Part shown: positions 1-5,122 of the stretch, one piece after another
How the letters are laid out: each line of letters starts with the position of its first letter
Numbering within the stretch: the stretch's first letter is position 1
Source: an uncultured Slackia sp.
GTDB taxonomy: Bacteria > Actinomycetota > Coriobacteriia > Coriobacteriales > Eggerthellaceae
DNA length: 5,122 bases
NCBI GenBank assembly: GCA_900553655.1
Contig: USEQ01000114.1
Location: forward strand, 1 to 5,122
Direction: 5' to 3'
Made by a program: the position numbers and the translations under genes
The notes under the pieces: model-generated
Database searches by the model: none
Told to the model about the DNA's origin: nothing
The model's input: the letters and a program-made list of their open reading frames with translations, nothing else

Positions 1-726
1 CGCGTCGACCGCATCGAGGACTTCGTTGGCCTCGCGTACGTTTCCGCGTGCGATTTCAAAATCGAGCTCGCGGCTCCCGATGCGCCGTGCGGCATCGACG
101 AGGGGGGAGAGCTTGCGCTGCAACATATGGGAGGCGCGCATGGCGATGAGGGCAAGCATGGCCGCAAACAGAGCAGCGCCCAAGAGTAGGACGGCGCTCT
201 GGGGGTCAGGGAATGCGTCTCGTAGCGCCTTGGAAACGAAGTCGGGGTCGAAATCATAGATGAGCACGCAAACGTTGCCGTTTTCCAGGGATGCGCTCGC
301 CGCGTAGACGGGCGAGCCTAGCGGGGAGGAATAGACCACGGAATCCACGCTGCCGTCGCGAAGAAACGCCTCGGCCAACTCCTCGCTTCGCGCATCGAAG
401 TCCCCTTCGACAAGTTTTCCCGCCTCGTCGAAGACGCCCCATCGGTAGCACGACGGCACGTCGTCGTTCTCAACGGTGCCGCGTGCTTCTATCTCTCCGA
501 CCATCGCCTCGTGGTTGATGCTTGCGTAGTTGCTGGGGTAGAGGATGCCGGAGTCTACGGCCACGATAAGCAGCGACACCACGGCGCCCGCCATGAAGAG
601 CGACCCTATCAGCACATAGACGAAATACCTGGCGATGACGAGGGAAAACGGCATGCCGCGTCGTATCTTTCCCTGAAATGCTGCGGATTTCGCTCGATGC
701 TTCCCGTTCGGTTTCAGCCTATCCAT
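1..726 (-). CDS. Sensor histidine kinase, N-terminal part (cut by window edge)
   Basis: This is the membrane sensor of a two-component system; the partner regulator gene lies just upstream. The frame is open for 242 residues and runs off the left edge, so the dimerisation/phosphoacceptor and ATPase domains are not visible. Seen: a basic cytoplasmic N-terminus (1-26), a first membrane segment at about 27-57, an extracytoplasmic domain of about 118 residues (58-175), a second membrane segment at about 176-196, then a HAMP-like linker from 197 with its conserved proline (P208 in KLSPLVDAARRIG). The sensor domain has exactly two cysteines, C93 and C153. The ATG at 726 is chosen because AGGA lies 5 nt upstream and the gene overlaps the regulator's stop by 13 bp, which suggests translational coupling. 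NisK/SpaK-type lantibiotic sensors also have a sizeable extracellular domain, whereas BceS-type kinases have almost none. Kinase identity is inferred from architecture and pairing with the regulator. Confidence 0.85.
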   Translation of the reverse strand, partial: MDRLKPNGKHRAKSAAFQGKIRRGMPFSLVIARYFVYVLIGSLFMAGAVVSLLIVAVDSGILYPSNYASINHEAMVGEIEARGTVENDDVPSCYRWGVFDEAGKLVEGDFDARSEELAEAFLRDGSVDSVVYSSPLGSPVYAASASLENGNVCVLIYDFDPDFVSKALRDAFPDPQSAVLLLGAALFAAMLALIAMRASHMLQRKLSPLVDAARRIGSRELDFEIARGNVREANEVLDAVDA

Positions 727-1376
727 CTGTATCCTATCCCCCAGACCGTTTCTATCGGCGATGCGCCGGCGTCCTTCAGCTTCGATCGGGCGTTGCCCAC
801 ATGCACGGCGACGGTGGAAACGTCGCTTCGGGCGTCCCAGCCTGCCACGGATTGCAGAATCTGCGCCTTGGAGAATACCTGCCCTGGGTGTTTCGCGAGA
901 TGCGCGCATATCTCGTATTCGGACTTCGTCAGCCTGATGAGTTCACCGCGCACGAAAATCTGCTTCGCGGCCAAGTCTATCCATATGTCGCCGAATGAAA
1001 GCGCCGTATGGTGCTCGCGACGTTCGCGTCGCAAATGGGCGGCCACTTTCGCACGAAGCTCCGCTGCGCCGAACGGCTTCCTGATGTAGTCGTCGGCTCC
1101 GATTGACAGTCCCGTGACCGCGTCGTTTTCCTCGCTTTTCGCCGTGAGGAACACGATGGGGCAGTCGAGGCGGTCTCGTACGGCCGACACGAAGGCGAAC
1201 CCGTCGGTACCGGGCATCATGACGTCGCATATCACGAGGTCGAAGCGAGAGAGGTTCAGATCAAACGCCCTGTCTGCGTTCTCGGCGGCGACCACTTCGT
1301 GGCCGTCTTTTTTCAGGATGGTCGCGAGCAAGGAAAGAATCGTCGGCTCGTCGTCTATGGCAAGAATCCTGGCCAT
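714..1376 (-). CDS. OmpR/PhoB-family response regulator
   Basis: A DNA-binding response regulator of 220 residues, the usual length for this family. The receiver domain (about 2-117) has the acidic pair D8/D9, phosphoacceptor D51 in VICDVMMPGTDG, T78 and the K100-P101 switch lysine. The C-terminal winged helix (about 125-220) has the typical LTKSEYEICAHLAKHPGQVF helix region, a recognition-helix segment near DVSTVAVHVGNARSKL, and the final hairpin ETVWGIGYRW. The ATG at 1376 is preferred over an in-frame ATG at 1439 because AAGGAG (1387-1392) lies 10 nt upstream, the receiver fold begins immediately, and the longer version would read through the 1404-1439 hairpin. It overlaps the kinase gene by 13 bp. 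It probably activates the transporter operon ending at 1482, as NisR/SpaR do for lantibiotic immunity genes; the target is inferred from synteny only. Confidence 0.95.
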   Translation of the reverse strand: MARILAIDDEPTILSLLATILKKDGHEVVAAENADRAFDLNLSRFDLVICDVMMPGTDGFAFVSAVRDRLDCPIVFLTAKSEENDAVTGLSIGADDYIRKPFGAAELRAKVAAHLRRERREHHTALSFGDIWIDLAAKQIFVRGELIRLTKSEYEICAHLAKHPGQVFSKAQILQSVAGWDARSDVSTVAVHVGNARSKLKDAGASPIETVWGIGYRWIG

Positions 1377-1386
1377 GCTCGGTTCG

Positions 1387-1392
1387 CTCCTT
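1387..1392 (-). promoter_or_regulatory. Shine-Dalgarno deciding the regulator start
   Basis: AAGGAG on the minus strand lies 10 nt upstream of the ATG at 1376. It supports the 220-residue form of the response regulator over a 241-residue form starting within the hairpin. The spacing is slightly long but the match is good. Confidence 0.65.
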
Positions 1393-1403
1393 TCTTTGTT
1401 GTG

Positions 1404-1439
1404 GTGCGCGCAAGCCGGCCTGGAGCGGCTTGCGCGCAC
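1404..1439 (-). terminator. Perfect 14-bp hairpin between the YxeA-like gene and the regulator (attenuator/terminator candidate)
   Basis: GTGCGCGCAAGCCG (1404-1417) and CGGCTTGCGCGCAC (1426-1439) are exact reverse complements around an 8-nt loop, giving a very GC-rich stem. It lies in the 105-bp spacer after the transporter operon and 11 nt upstream of the regulator's Shine-Dalgarno. Neither strand shows a clear T-run after the stem, so a classic intrinsic terminator is not proven. It could be a partial terminator that lowers kinase/regulator transcription relative to the pump, an mRNA 3'-end protector, or a processing site. The hairpin is seen directly; its function is inferred. Confidence 0.6.
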
Positions 1440-1481
1440 TGGGGATCAAGCGTATCGGCATCGTCGCATTGCGAGGCTCGG

Positions 1482-1868
1482 TCAATCGCCTGGAGAATCG
1501 GCATACTCCCACGTGCAGGCGCTTGAGCCTTTCACGCTCATCTTGATATAGGGCTTATCCTCGTCGAGCATTGTACCGAAAGACACCAGTATCACGCGTC
1601 GAGCTGCCCCTTCGGCGTCTTCGGCCTGGATTTCGTAGACGTAGTTTTCGTAGGCGCCCGCGGCGTCGTCGTAGACCTGGAAATACGATTCGGCGTCGGG
1701 TGTTTGCGCATAGCAGATGTCTGGTTGCTGCCAAGGGGTTGCGCGATCGATTATGGTTTTGACAAACCATGCATCGCGGCTTTGCGCGACCCAGGCGCCG
1801 GCCGCGGTGCACACCACCACGACGGCAAGGGCGACAATGAGGGAGACCAGGGTTTTACTGCGGGTCAT
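1482..1868 (-). CDS. YxeA-family (DUF1093) small exported or membrane-anchored protein
   Basis: A 128-residue protein with a basic N-terminus (MTRSK), one hydrophobic segment (about 7-28) acting as signal or anchor, and an extracytoplasmic domain. The C-terminal half fits the YxeA pattern: YENYVYEIQAEDAEG (73-87), a strand region RRVILVSFGTMLDEDKPYIK (90-109), then MSVKG and ACTWEYAD (117-124), matching the family's Y-Y-then-ayLkv-then-Vtswe layout. No lipobox is present: C20 is preceded by valines, so it should not be a lipoprotein. Two cysteines (C52, C118) remain in the exported domain. The ATG at 1868 is chosen for AGGAG (1874-1878) 5 nt upstream; that site overlaps the stop of the permease gene, and the gap between the genes is 8 bp. 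YxeA proteins often accompany antimicrobial-peptide ABC transporters, but their function is not established. The family call is from memory of motifs. Confidence 0.75.
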   Translation of the reverse strand: MTRSKTLVSLIVALAVVVVCTAAGAWVAQSRDAWFVKTIIDRATPWQQPDICYAQTPDAESYFQVYDDAAGAYENYVYEIQAEDAEGAARRVILVSFGTMLDEDKPYIKMSVKGSSACTWEYADSPGD

Positions 1869-1876
1869 GGAAGCTC

Positions 1877-2740
1877 CTATTCTTTCGTACGACGGCGGTC
1901 TTCGAAACGTTTCACCCATATGAGCCATAGGACGATCGAGATGATCGTGCCCGCGGCGCATAGGGCGACGCTTATGGCGGCGTTGGCAAGCAGCGCATCG
2001 AGCAACGCTTCTTGTTCATAGGGCGCAGCGGCCAGAGGAACCTCGATGCTGAGTGCGGCAAGACGCGCAGGCCACGTGAAGGGAACGGCAATCAGGGCAA
2101 GCGGCGCAACCGATGCGCTCAGTGTGCCCGTGACCAGTCCGTTTCCCAGCCCTCCGAGCGATGCGAGAGCGGTCATGAAGCCGAACGCTCCGAGGGCGAT
2201 GGCGGCGTTGCGTCCCCATGCGAGGGCTGCTGCGCTGGCAATGATGTAAAGCGCGGTCGAGCCCGCCGCTAAAGCGGCGAATGACAACGCGATGGTTGCG
2301 GCCGAGGGTGTGGGCTTGCCAGCCACCGTCATCATGCTCACGACCAGCAGCAGCGCACCAAGGCAGGCAAGCGCGCCTAGCCCCAGCAGCACGACGCCTT
2401 TCGCGGCGAACGCGCGGCCGCGCGATGGATGGCCCAAGAGGTTGGCGTATTCGCCCGCATCGCGTTCGGCATCGATGGACAATCCGCAGGCGATGCCGGC
2501 AAGAAGCGAAGCTCCTGCGCCTAAAAGCTGCACGAACGCATCATAGGCAAGCAGCGCATCCCATGGCGTGGTGGCGAAATACGCTCCCGCGGCAAGGCCG
2601 ATCGCCGCGGCGAGCACTGCATGCAGCGCCACGATTGAAGATCGGCGCAGGCGCACTGCTTCGGAGCGCACGAGGGTGAAAAAGGTCGACCGATGCGGGC
2701 GGTGACACGCGGCGGCCGATACACGATGAGAATGATTCAT
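1877..2740 (-). CDS. lanG: Lantibiotic-immunity ABC transporter permease, MutG-like
   Basis: A 287-residue polytopic membrane protein, the second permease of a LanFEG-type exporter that expels lantibiotics from the cytoplasmic membrane. After an 18-residue His/Arg-rich tail it shows the RSEAVRLRRSS amphipathic entry typical of this family. Likely membrane segments are about 36-56, 66-88, 114-138, 148-172, 176-196, 202-220 (weaker) and 252-276. Family-like motifs include DAGEYANLLGHPSRGRAFAAK (from 94, cytoplasmic coupling-helix region) and PFTWPARL (220-227). It ends in a basic tail. It is longer than typical MutG proteins (about 250), partly because of the N-terminal tail. The ATG at 2740 is set by AGGAGG (2751-2756) 10 nt upstream; the frame stays open far upstream but only as an out-of-frame reading of the preceding gene. 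It starts 2 bp after that gene's stop. Subfamily assignment is good but not certain. Confidence 0.85.
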   Translation of the reverse strand: MNHSHRVSAAACHRPHRSTFFTLVRSEAVRLRRSSIVALHAVLAAAIGLAAGAYFATTPWDALLAYDAFVQLLGAGASLLAGIACGLSIDAERDAGEYANLLGHPSRGRAFAAKGVVLLGLGALACLGALLLVVSMMTVAGKPTPSAATIALSFAALAAGSTALYIIASAAALAWGRNAAIALGAFGFMTALASLGGLGNGLVTGTLSASVAPLALIAVPFTWPARLAALSIEVPLAAAPYEQEALLDALLANAAISVALCAAGTIISIVLWLIWVKRFEDRRRTKE

Positions 2741-2742
2741 GG

Positions 2743-3555
2743 CTAGCGCACCTCCTGCTTGGCAAACCACGCCGCACCTGCGAAAACGAGCGCGACTCCG
2801 AATGCGACGGCAATGACCAGCGCGGCGACCCATGCGCCGTCTACGATGCCGAACGCTTCCCCTGGCACGAGCGGCACGCCCGAAGGGGCGACGCCCGCCA
2901 AAGGAGAGCACAGCCGCATGGCCGCCGCGGGCGGCAGCAGCCACCAGAGATGGTTCGCATAGCATGCGATGCCTGCGGCCAGCTGCGTCAGAAGCGGGCC
3001 TGCAATGCCGCAGAGCATGCCGAAGCGCATGGTGAGGAAAAGCCCTGCGGGAATCATCCAGAGCGATGAGGCGCTTAGAAGCGCGGCCATGCATATGCTC
3101 GCCACCGGCCCGGCGGCGCTTCCACCCAAAAGCCAGATCGTGCTCGAAGCAAGGGCGACCACGAGGTTTGCGGCCAAGACCAGCGCAAACGCGTAGACGA
3201 CCTTCGCATGCCAGACGCTTTGCGGCCGCATGGGCGCACTCATGACACCGTGGAATTTCTGCCGCACGTCGATATTGGCCACGTTTGTCGTGACAAGCGC
3301 AATGGCGACAGGCAGCAGAAGCGTGTACCACCAGCACCAACCGTAGGTATTGAATCCCATGCCGCCCGGCCCGTGACCCCCGGTGACAAGACCCGAGCTC
3401 ATCAGGCCAAGCAGACACAGGGGAAGCGGAGCTATGAGCACTGTCTTGCGCGCCGCAGTACGGGCCCCCTTCATAGCTTCCGCCGCGAACGCTTCGCGAA
3501 AGCCGCGCAGGTCTTTGCGCGAGGTGTCGCAGCGAGACGTTGACTTCGTTTTCAT
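2743..3555 (-). CDS. lanE: Lantibiotic-immunity ABC transporter permease, MutE/EpiE-like
   Basis: A 270-residue integral membrane protein, the first permease of the LanFEG-type exporter. A cytoplasmic N-terminus of about 36 residues, with an amphipathic FREAFAAEAMKGARTAARK segment, precedes likely membrane segments at about 37-58, 73-93, 116-140, 148-175, 180-205 and 240-264. The aromatic block YGWCWWYTLLLP (71-82) corresponds to the family's NWWY-then-LLP motif at the start of the second segment. The following cytoplasmic loop (NIDVRQKFHGVMSAPMRPQSVWHAK, 94-118 region) is the usual coupling region. The ATG at 3555 overlaps the ATPase stop as ATGA (4 bp), implying translational coupling; an AAAGGAA lies somewhat far upstream, and an upstream ATG at 3603 lies inside the ATPase gene with less support. 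The gene ends with TAG 2 bp before the MutG-like gene, whose Shine-Dalgarno lies inside its final codons. Confidence 0.87.
   Translation of the reverse strand: MKTKSTSRCDTSRKDLRGFREAFAAEAMKGARTAARKTVLIAPLPLCLLGLMSSGLVTGGHGPGGMGFNTYGWCWWYTLLLPVAIALVTTNVANIDVRQKFHGVMSAPMRPQSVWHAKVVYAFALVLAANLVVALASSTIWLLGGSAAGPVASICMAALLSASSLWMIPAGLFLTMRFGMLCGIAGPLLTQLAAGIACYANHLWWLLPPAAAMRLCSPLAGVAPSGVPLVPGEAFGIVDGAWVAALVIAVAFGVALVFAGAAWFAKQEVR
2751..2756 (-). promoter_or_regulatory. Strong Shine-Dalgarno fixing the MutG-like start
   Basis: AGGAGG on the minus strand, inside the last codons of the upstream permease, is 10 nt before the ATG at 2740. It decides the start, since the same frame is open upstream to 3565. 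The only other plausible start, GTG at codon 24, has no such site. Confidence 0.8.
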
Positions 3556-4289
3556 TGGTTGCCACCGTTCCTTTCCGTGCTTTTCTGCGCCTTGCTGCGG
3601 CACACGTCCATGAACAGCTTTTCCAAATCGATGTCTTCAGTGAAATCGGACTCGAAGGCGAGCGTTCCCTTCACGATGATGCCGATGCGATCGGCCACGT
3701 GTGCCACCTCGGTGAGAATGTGGCTCGACACCACCACGGTGATGCCTGCATCGGCGAACGAGCGGATTTGATCGCGCAGCTCTTCGATGCCGATGGGGTC
3801 AAGACCGTTGGCTGGCTCGTCGAGCACGAGCAGTTTCGGATGCGCTACGAGGGCAAGTGCGATACCAAGACGCTGCTTCATGCCGAGCGAGAAGCTTCCC
3901 GCTCGCTTCGATCCGGTGTCGGCGAGTCCCACCGCCTCCAACACCTCTTCGATACGTGCGTTGTCGATGCCGAGCATCGTGGTGCGCACGCGCAGGTTTT
4001 CACGCGCGGTCAGGTTGGGGTAGAGCGGGGGACGCTCGATGAGCGACCCGATATCGTAGAGATCTTCGCGGCGCCAGGGGCGCCCATCGAATAAGATTTC
4101 GCCCGAAGTGGGGCGTAGCATGCCGGTGACCATTTTGAGCAGGGTCGATTTTCCTGCGCCGTTCGGGCCGAGCAGCCCGTAAACACGCCCTGTTTCCACG
4201 TGTATGTCCACGGCATCGACCGCGGTCTGCGCGCGCTCGCCGCGTCCGAACGATTTCGTCAGCGCACGTGTTTCCAAAAGGCAATCCAT
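3552..4289 (-). CDS. lanF: Lantibiotic-immunity ABC transporter ATP-binding subunit (LanF/BcrA family)
   Basis: A 245-residue ATPase that powers the two permeases encoded just downstream, at the cytoplasmic face of the membrane. Walker A is GPNGAGKST (41-49), the signature is FSLGMKQR (133-140), Walker B is LLVLDEP (153-159) with D157 and catalytic E158, the D-loop is NGLD (161-164) and the switch histidine is H190 in SSH. At the usual Q-loop position it has glutamate, E85 in LIERPPLYPNLTARENL; this E-loop is a known hallmark of lantibiotic-immunity (LanF) ATPases and separates them from general BcrA-like or drug exporters. The final 25 residues or so after FESDF are a divergent tail. The ATG at 4289 has AGGAG (4295-4299) 5 nt upstream. 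It is the first gene of the F-E-G-YxeA unit and overlaps the MutE-like gene by 4 bp. Confidence 0.95.
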   Translation of the reverse strand: MDCLLETRALTKSFGRGERAQTAVDAVDIHVETGRVYGLLGPNGAGKSTLLKMVTGMLRPTSGEILFDGRPWRREDLYDIGSLIERPPLYPNLTARENLRVRTTMLGIDNARIEEVLEAVGLADTGSKRAGSFSLGMKQRLGIALALVAHPKLLVLDEPANGLDPIGIEELRDQIRSFADAGITVVVSSHILTEVAHVADRIGIIVKGTLAFESDFTEDIDLEKLFMDVCRSKAQKSTERNGGNQ

Positions 4290-4331
4290 GTGTTCTCCTG
4301 TCTCTCGATGTCGTTAGCTGCGTTTCCTTGC

Positions 4332-4364
4332 TGTATCCAGCATGGGCCACGTTTCTAAAGAAAC
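4332..4364 (-). promoter_or_regulatory. Putative promoter/operator of the transporter operon
   Basis: The region upstream of the ATPase gene contains an inverted repeat GTTTCT-AA-AGAAAC (4351-4364), AT-rich within GC-rich DNA. On the minus strand a weak -10-like GATACA (4337-4332) lies downstream, so the repeat covers the expected -35 position. No good -35 hexamer is seen, which fits an activator-dependent promoter such as one driven by the neighbouring response regulator. The repeat is seen; promoter function and the binding protein are inferred. Confidence 0.35.
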
Positions 4365-4463
4365 TTGAAAGATAGGGAAGAAAAATGCGATGGGCCGATT
4401 TCGATTGCGAGATGAAATACGGCGCATGCGGTTGCGTTTGCCTTTGCGCGTCGTTTGCATACG

Positions 4464-4494
4464 CAACAGGCCCCGGTATTGCCGGGGCCTGTTG
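4464..4494 (-). terminator. Perfect 13-bp GC-rich hairpin, likely terminator of the CBS gene
   Basis: CAACAGGCCCCGG (4464-4476) and CCGGGGCCTGTTG (4482-4494) pair perfectly around a 5-nt loop, 28 bp past the stop of the CBS-domain gene. The minus-strand continuation (CGTATGC) has no U-tract. The plus-strand continuation is only mildly T-rich, and no plus-strand gene is seen to its left. The position makes it the probable end of the upstream transcription unit, insulating the transporter operon. Confidence 0.75.
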
Positions 4495-4522
4495 TCTGTC
4501 GGTTTGAATTGTTCGAACGCCT

Positions 4523-5020
4523 CTATTCGTCCTGTTCCTTGTTCTCGTTATCGTGGAAGAGCAGATCGAAGGCGTAGCGCATGATGCTCGAACGACGAAT
4601 GACGCCCACAAGGCGGCCATGCTCGTCGATGACGGGAAGCTTTTTGAACTTCTTCTTTGCCAGCGTATCCGCTACGCGTCCTACGCTCTGGTTTTCCGTC
4701 ACGCACAGCACTTTGCGCGTAGCAAGTTCCATCACGTTGCGGTCTTTAAGCGAAAGCACCTTCTGCTCGATGGTTTCGTCGTCGTAGTACAGCATGGTAG
4801 GAGCGCCGCCCGAGAATATAGAGCGAGTCTTATGCTCGGCGATTGCGCGCATGATGTCGCCGTCGCTGATGAATCCGACTACATGGCCGTCGTCATCGAC
4901 CACCGGCAGGCTGCTTACCCCTCGATCGATGAGGATTTTCGTCACATCCTTGAGCGTCGCCTGCGCCGAGCACGAATAGGCGTCGCGTTCCATGATCGAT
5001 CCGACCGTTACCGTTTGCAT
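4523..5020 (-). CDS. Two-CBS-domain protein
   Basis: A soluble 165-residue protein made of a tandem CBS (Bateman) module and little else. CBS pairs usually bind adenine nucleotides and regulate a partner enzyme or transporter. CBS1 (about 1-60) has SSLPVVDDDGHVVGFISDGDI (from 36) with the G-h-x-S-x-x-D ribose-binding pattern (G49, S52, D55). CBS2 (about 93-148) has KKLPVIDEHGRLVGVIRRSSI (from 126), where the matching positions are R142 and S145, so the ligand motif is degraded. A linker of about 33 residues with IFSGGAPTMLYYDDET separates them, and the tail is strongly acidic (HDNENKEQDE). The ATG at 5020 has AGGGAGG (5029-5035) 8 nt upstream. The gene starts 3 bp after the stop of the preceding membrane-protein gene, so the two are probably co-transcribed and may work together. 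It seems unrelated to the peptide-immunity operon. The ligand and partner are unknown. Confidence 0.92.
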   Translation of the reverse strand: MQTVTVGSIMERDAYSCSAQATLKDVTKILIDRGVSSLPVVDDDGHVVGFISDGDIMRAIAEHKTRSIFSGGAPTMLYYDDETIEQKVLSLKDRNVMELATRKVLCVTENQSVGRVADTLAKKKFKKLPVIDEHGRLVGVIRRSSIMRYAFDLLFHDNENKEQDE

Positions 5021-5023
5021 GGC

Positions 5024-5122
5024 TTATGCCTCCCTTTTCTTCGAGCGGACCTTCACGATGGCGAACACAAGCGTTGCGGCGCCGACGAGTGCGCAGATTC
5101 CATAGGCTGCCTGAACGCCCAA
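5024..5122 (-). CDS. C-terminal end of a membrane protein, probably a transporter (partial)
   Basis: The minus strand is open from the right edge of the window to a TAA at 5026-5024, giving 32 residues. They contain one hydrophobic segment (AAYGICALVGAATLVFAIV) followed by a lysine/arginine-rich tail (KVRSKKREA), i.e. a last transmembrane helix with a cytoplasmic C-terminus. This resembles the end of a major-facilitator-type carrier, but too little is visible to name the family. The following CBS gene's Shine-Dalgarno lies in its last codons, supporting one operon. Confidence 0.6.
   Translation of the reverse strand: MGVQAAYGICALVGAATLVFAIVKVRSKKREA

Noticed and set aside
511..1089. A 192-codon plus-strand open frame opposite the kinase and regulator
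   Set aside because: It lies antisense to two well-supported genes, has no recognisable domain, and is expected from GC-rich codon bias on the opposite strand.
1464..1474. Short palindrome TCGCATTGCGA
   Set aside because: At 11 bp it is too short to call an operator without conservation data, and no second copy was noticed in the transporter promoter region.
1457..1485. Possible separate promoter for the regulator gene (TTGACC at 1485-1480)
   Set aside because: The -35-like hexamer overlaps the upstream stop, and the position 17 bp downstream (GATGCC) is a poor -10, so the match is not convincing.
2411..2424. Perfect 14-bp palindrome CGCGCGGCCGCGCG
   Set aside because: It lies within the MutG-like coding sequence, where Arg-Gly-Arg-Ala codons in GC-rich DNA produce it readily. 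There is no regulatory context.
1877..3565. A 562-codon open frame suggesting a fusion of the two permeases
   Set aside because: The upstream 275 codons are an Arg/His/Ala-rich out-of-frame reading of the MutE-like gene. The real MutG-like gene starts at 2740 with its own strong Shine-Dalgarno.
3540..4094. A 184-codon plus-strand open frame opposite the ATPase
   Set aside because: It is antisense to a fully motif-supported ABC ATPase. The composition is shadow-like and no family is recognised.
4000..4620. A 206-codon minus-strand open frame bridging the intergenic region, and a shorter ATG frame near 4460 that could be a peptide precursor
   Set aside because: The long frame overlaps both the CBS and ATPase genes in another frame. 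The short one has no Shine-Dalgarno, begins beside the hairpin, is Arg-rich and lacks a lanthipeptide leader or a Ser/Thr/Cys core.
1..5122. CRISPR arrays, tRNA/rRNA genes, insertion sequences or attachment sites
   Set aside because: No regularly spaced repeats, tRNA-like cloverleaf, transposase-like protein or terminal inverted repeats were found.

Overview
The window reads as a chromosomal segment of a GC-rich Gram-positive bacterium. The best guess is an actinobacterium of the Coriobacteriia/Eggerthellaceae type, because the DNA is GC-rich, most start codons follow good Shine-Dalgarno sequences, and a Firmicutes-style lantibiotic-immunity cassette carries high-GC codon use. This placement is inference; no rRNA or marker gene is present. 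Every gene I can support lies on the minus strand, so transcription runs from high to low coordinates.

In transcription order: (1) 5122-5024 holds the last 32 residues of a membrane protein, probably a transporter. (2) 5020-4523 encodes a complete two-CBS-domain protein that starts 3 bp after that gene's stop. (3) 4522-4290 is a 233-bp intergenic region with a perfect 13-bp hairpin (likely the terminator of the CBS gene) and, closer to the next gene, a GTTTCT/AGAAAC inverted repeat in the presumed promoter. (4) 4289-1482 is a compact four-gene unit: a LanF-type ABC ATPase, a MutE/EpiE-type permease, a MutG-type permease and a small YxeA-family (DUF1093) exported protein. These are joined by a 4-bp overlap, a 2-bp gap and an 8-bp gap. 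(5) 1481-1377 is a 105-bp spacer with a perfect 14-bp hairpin. (6) 1376-1 encodes an OmpR/PhoB-family response regulator and, overlapping it by 13 bp, the N-terminal 242 residues of a sensor histidine kinase that leaves the window at its left edge.

Together genes 4-6 look like a self-regulated defence or detoxification module against a lantibiotic or similar membrane-active peptide. The kinase has an extracytoplasmic sensor domain of about 118 residues that would detect the compound. The regulator would switch on the transporter operon, and the LanFEG-like pump would expel the peptide from the membrane. The YxeA-like protein would act outside the membrane in an unknown accessory role. No lanthipeptide precursor or modification gene is visible, so this may be stand-alone resistance rather than producer self-immunity, although only 5.1 kb can be seen.
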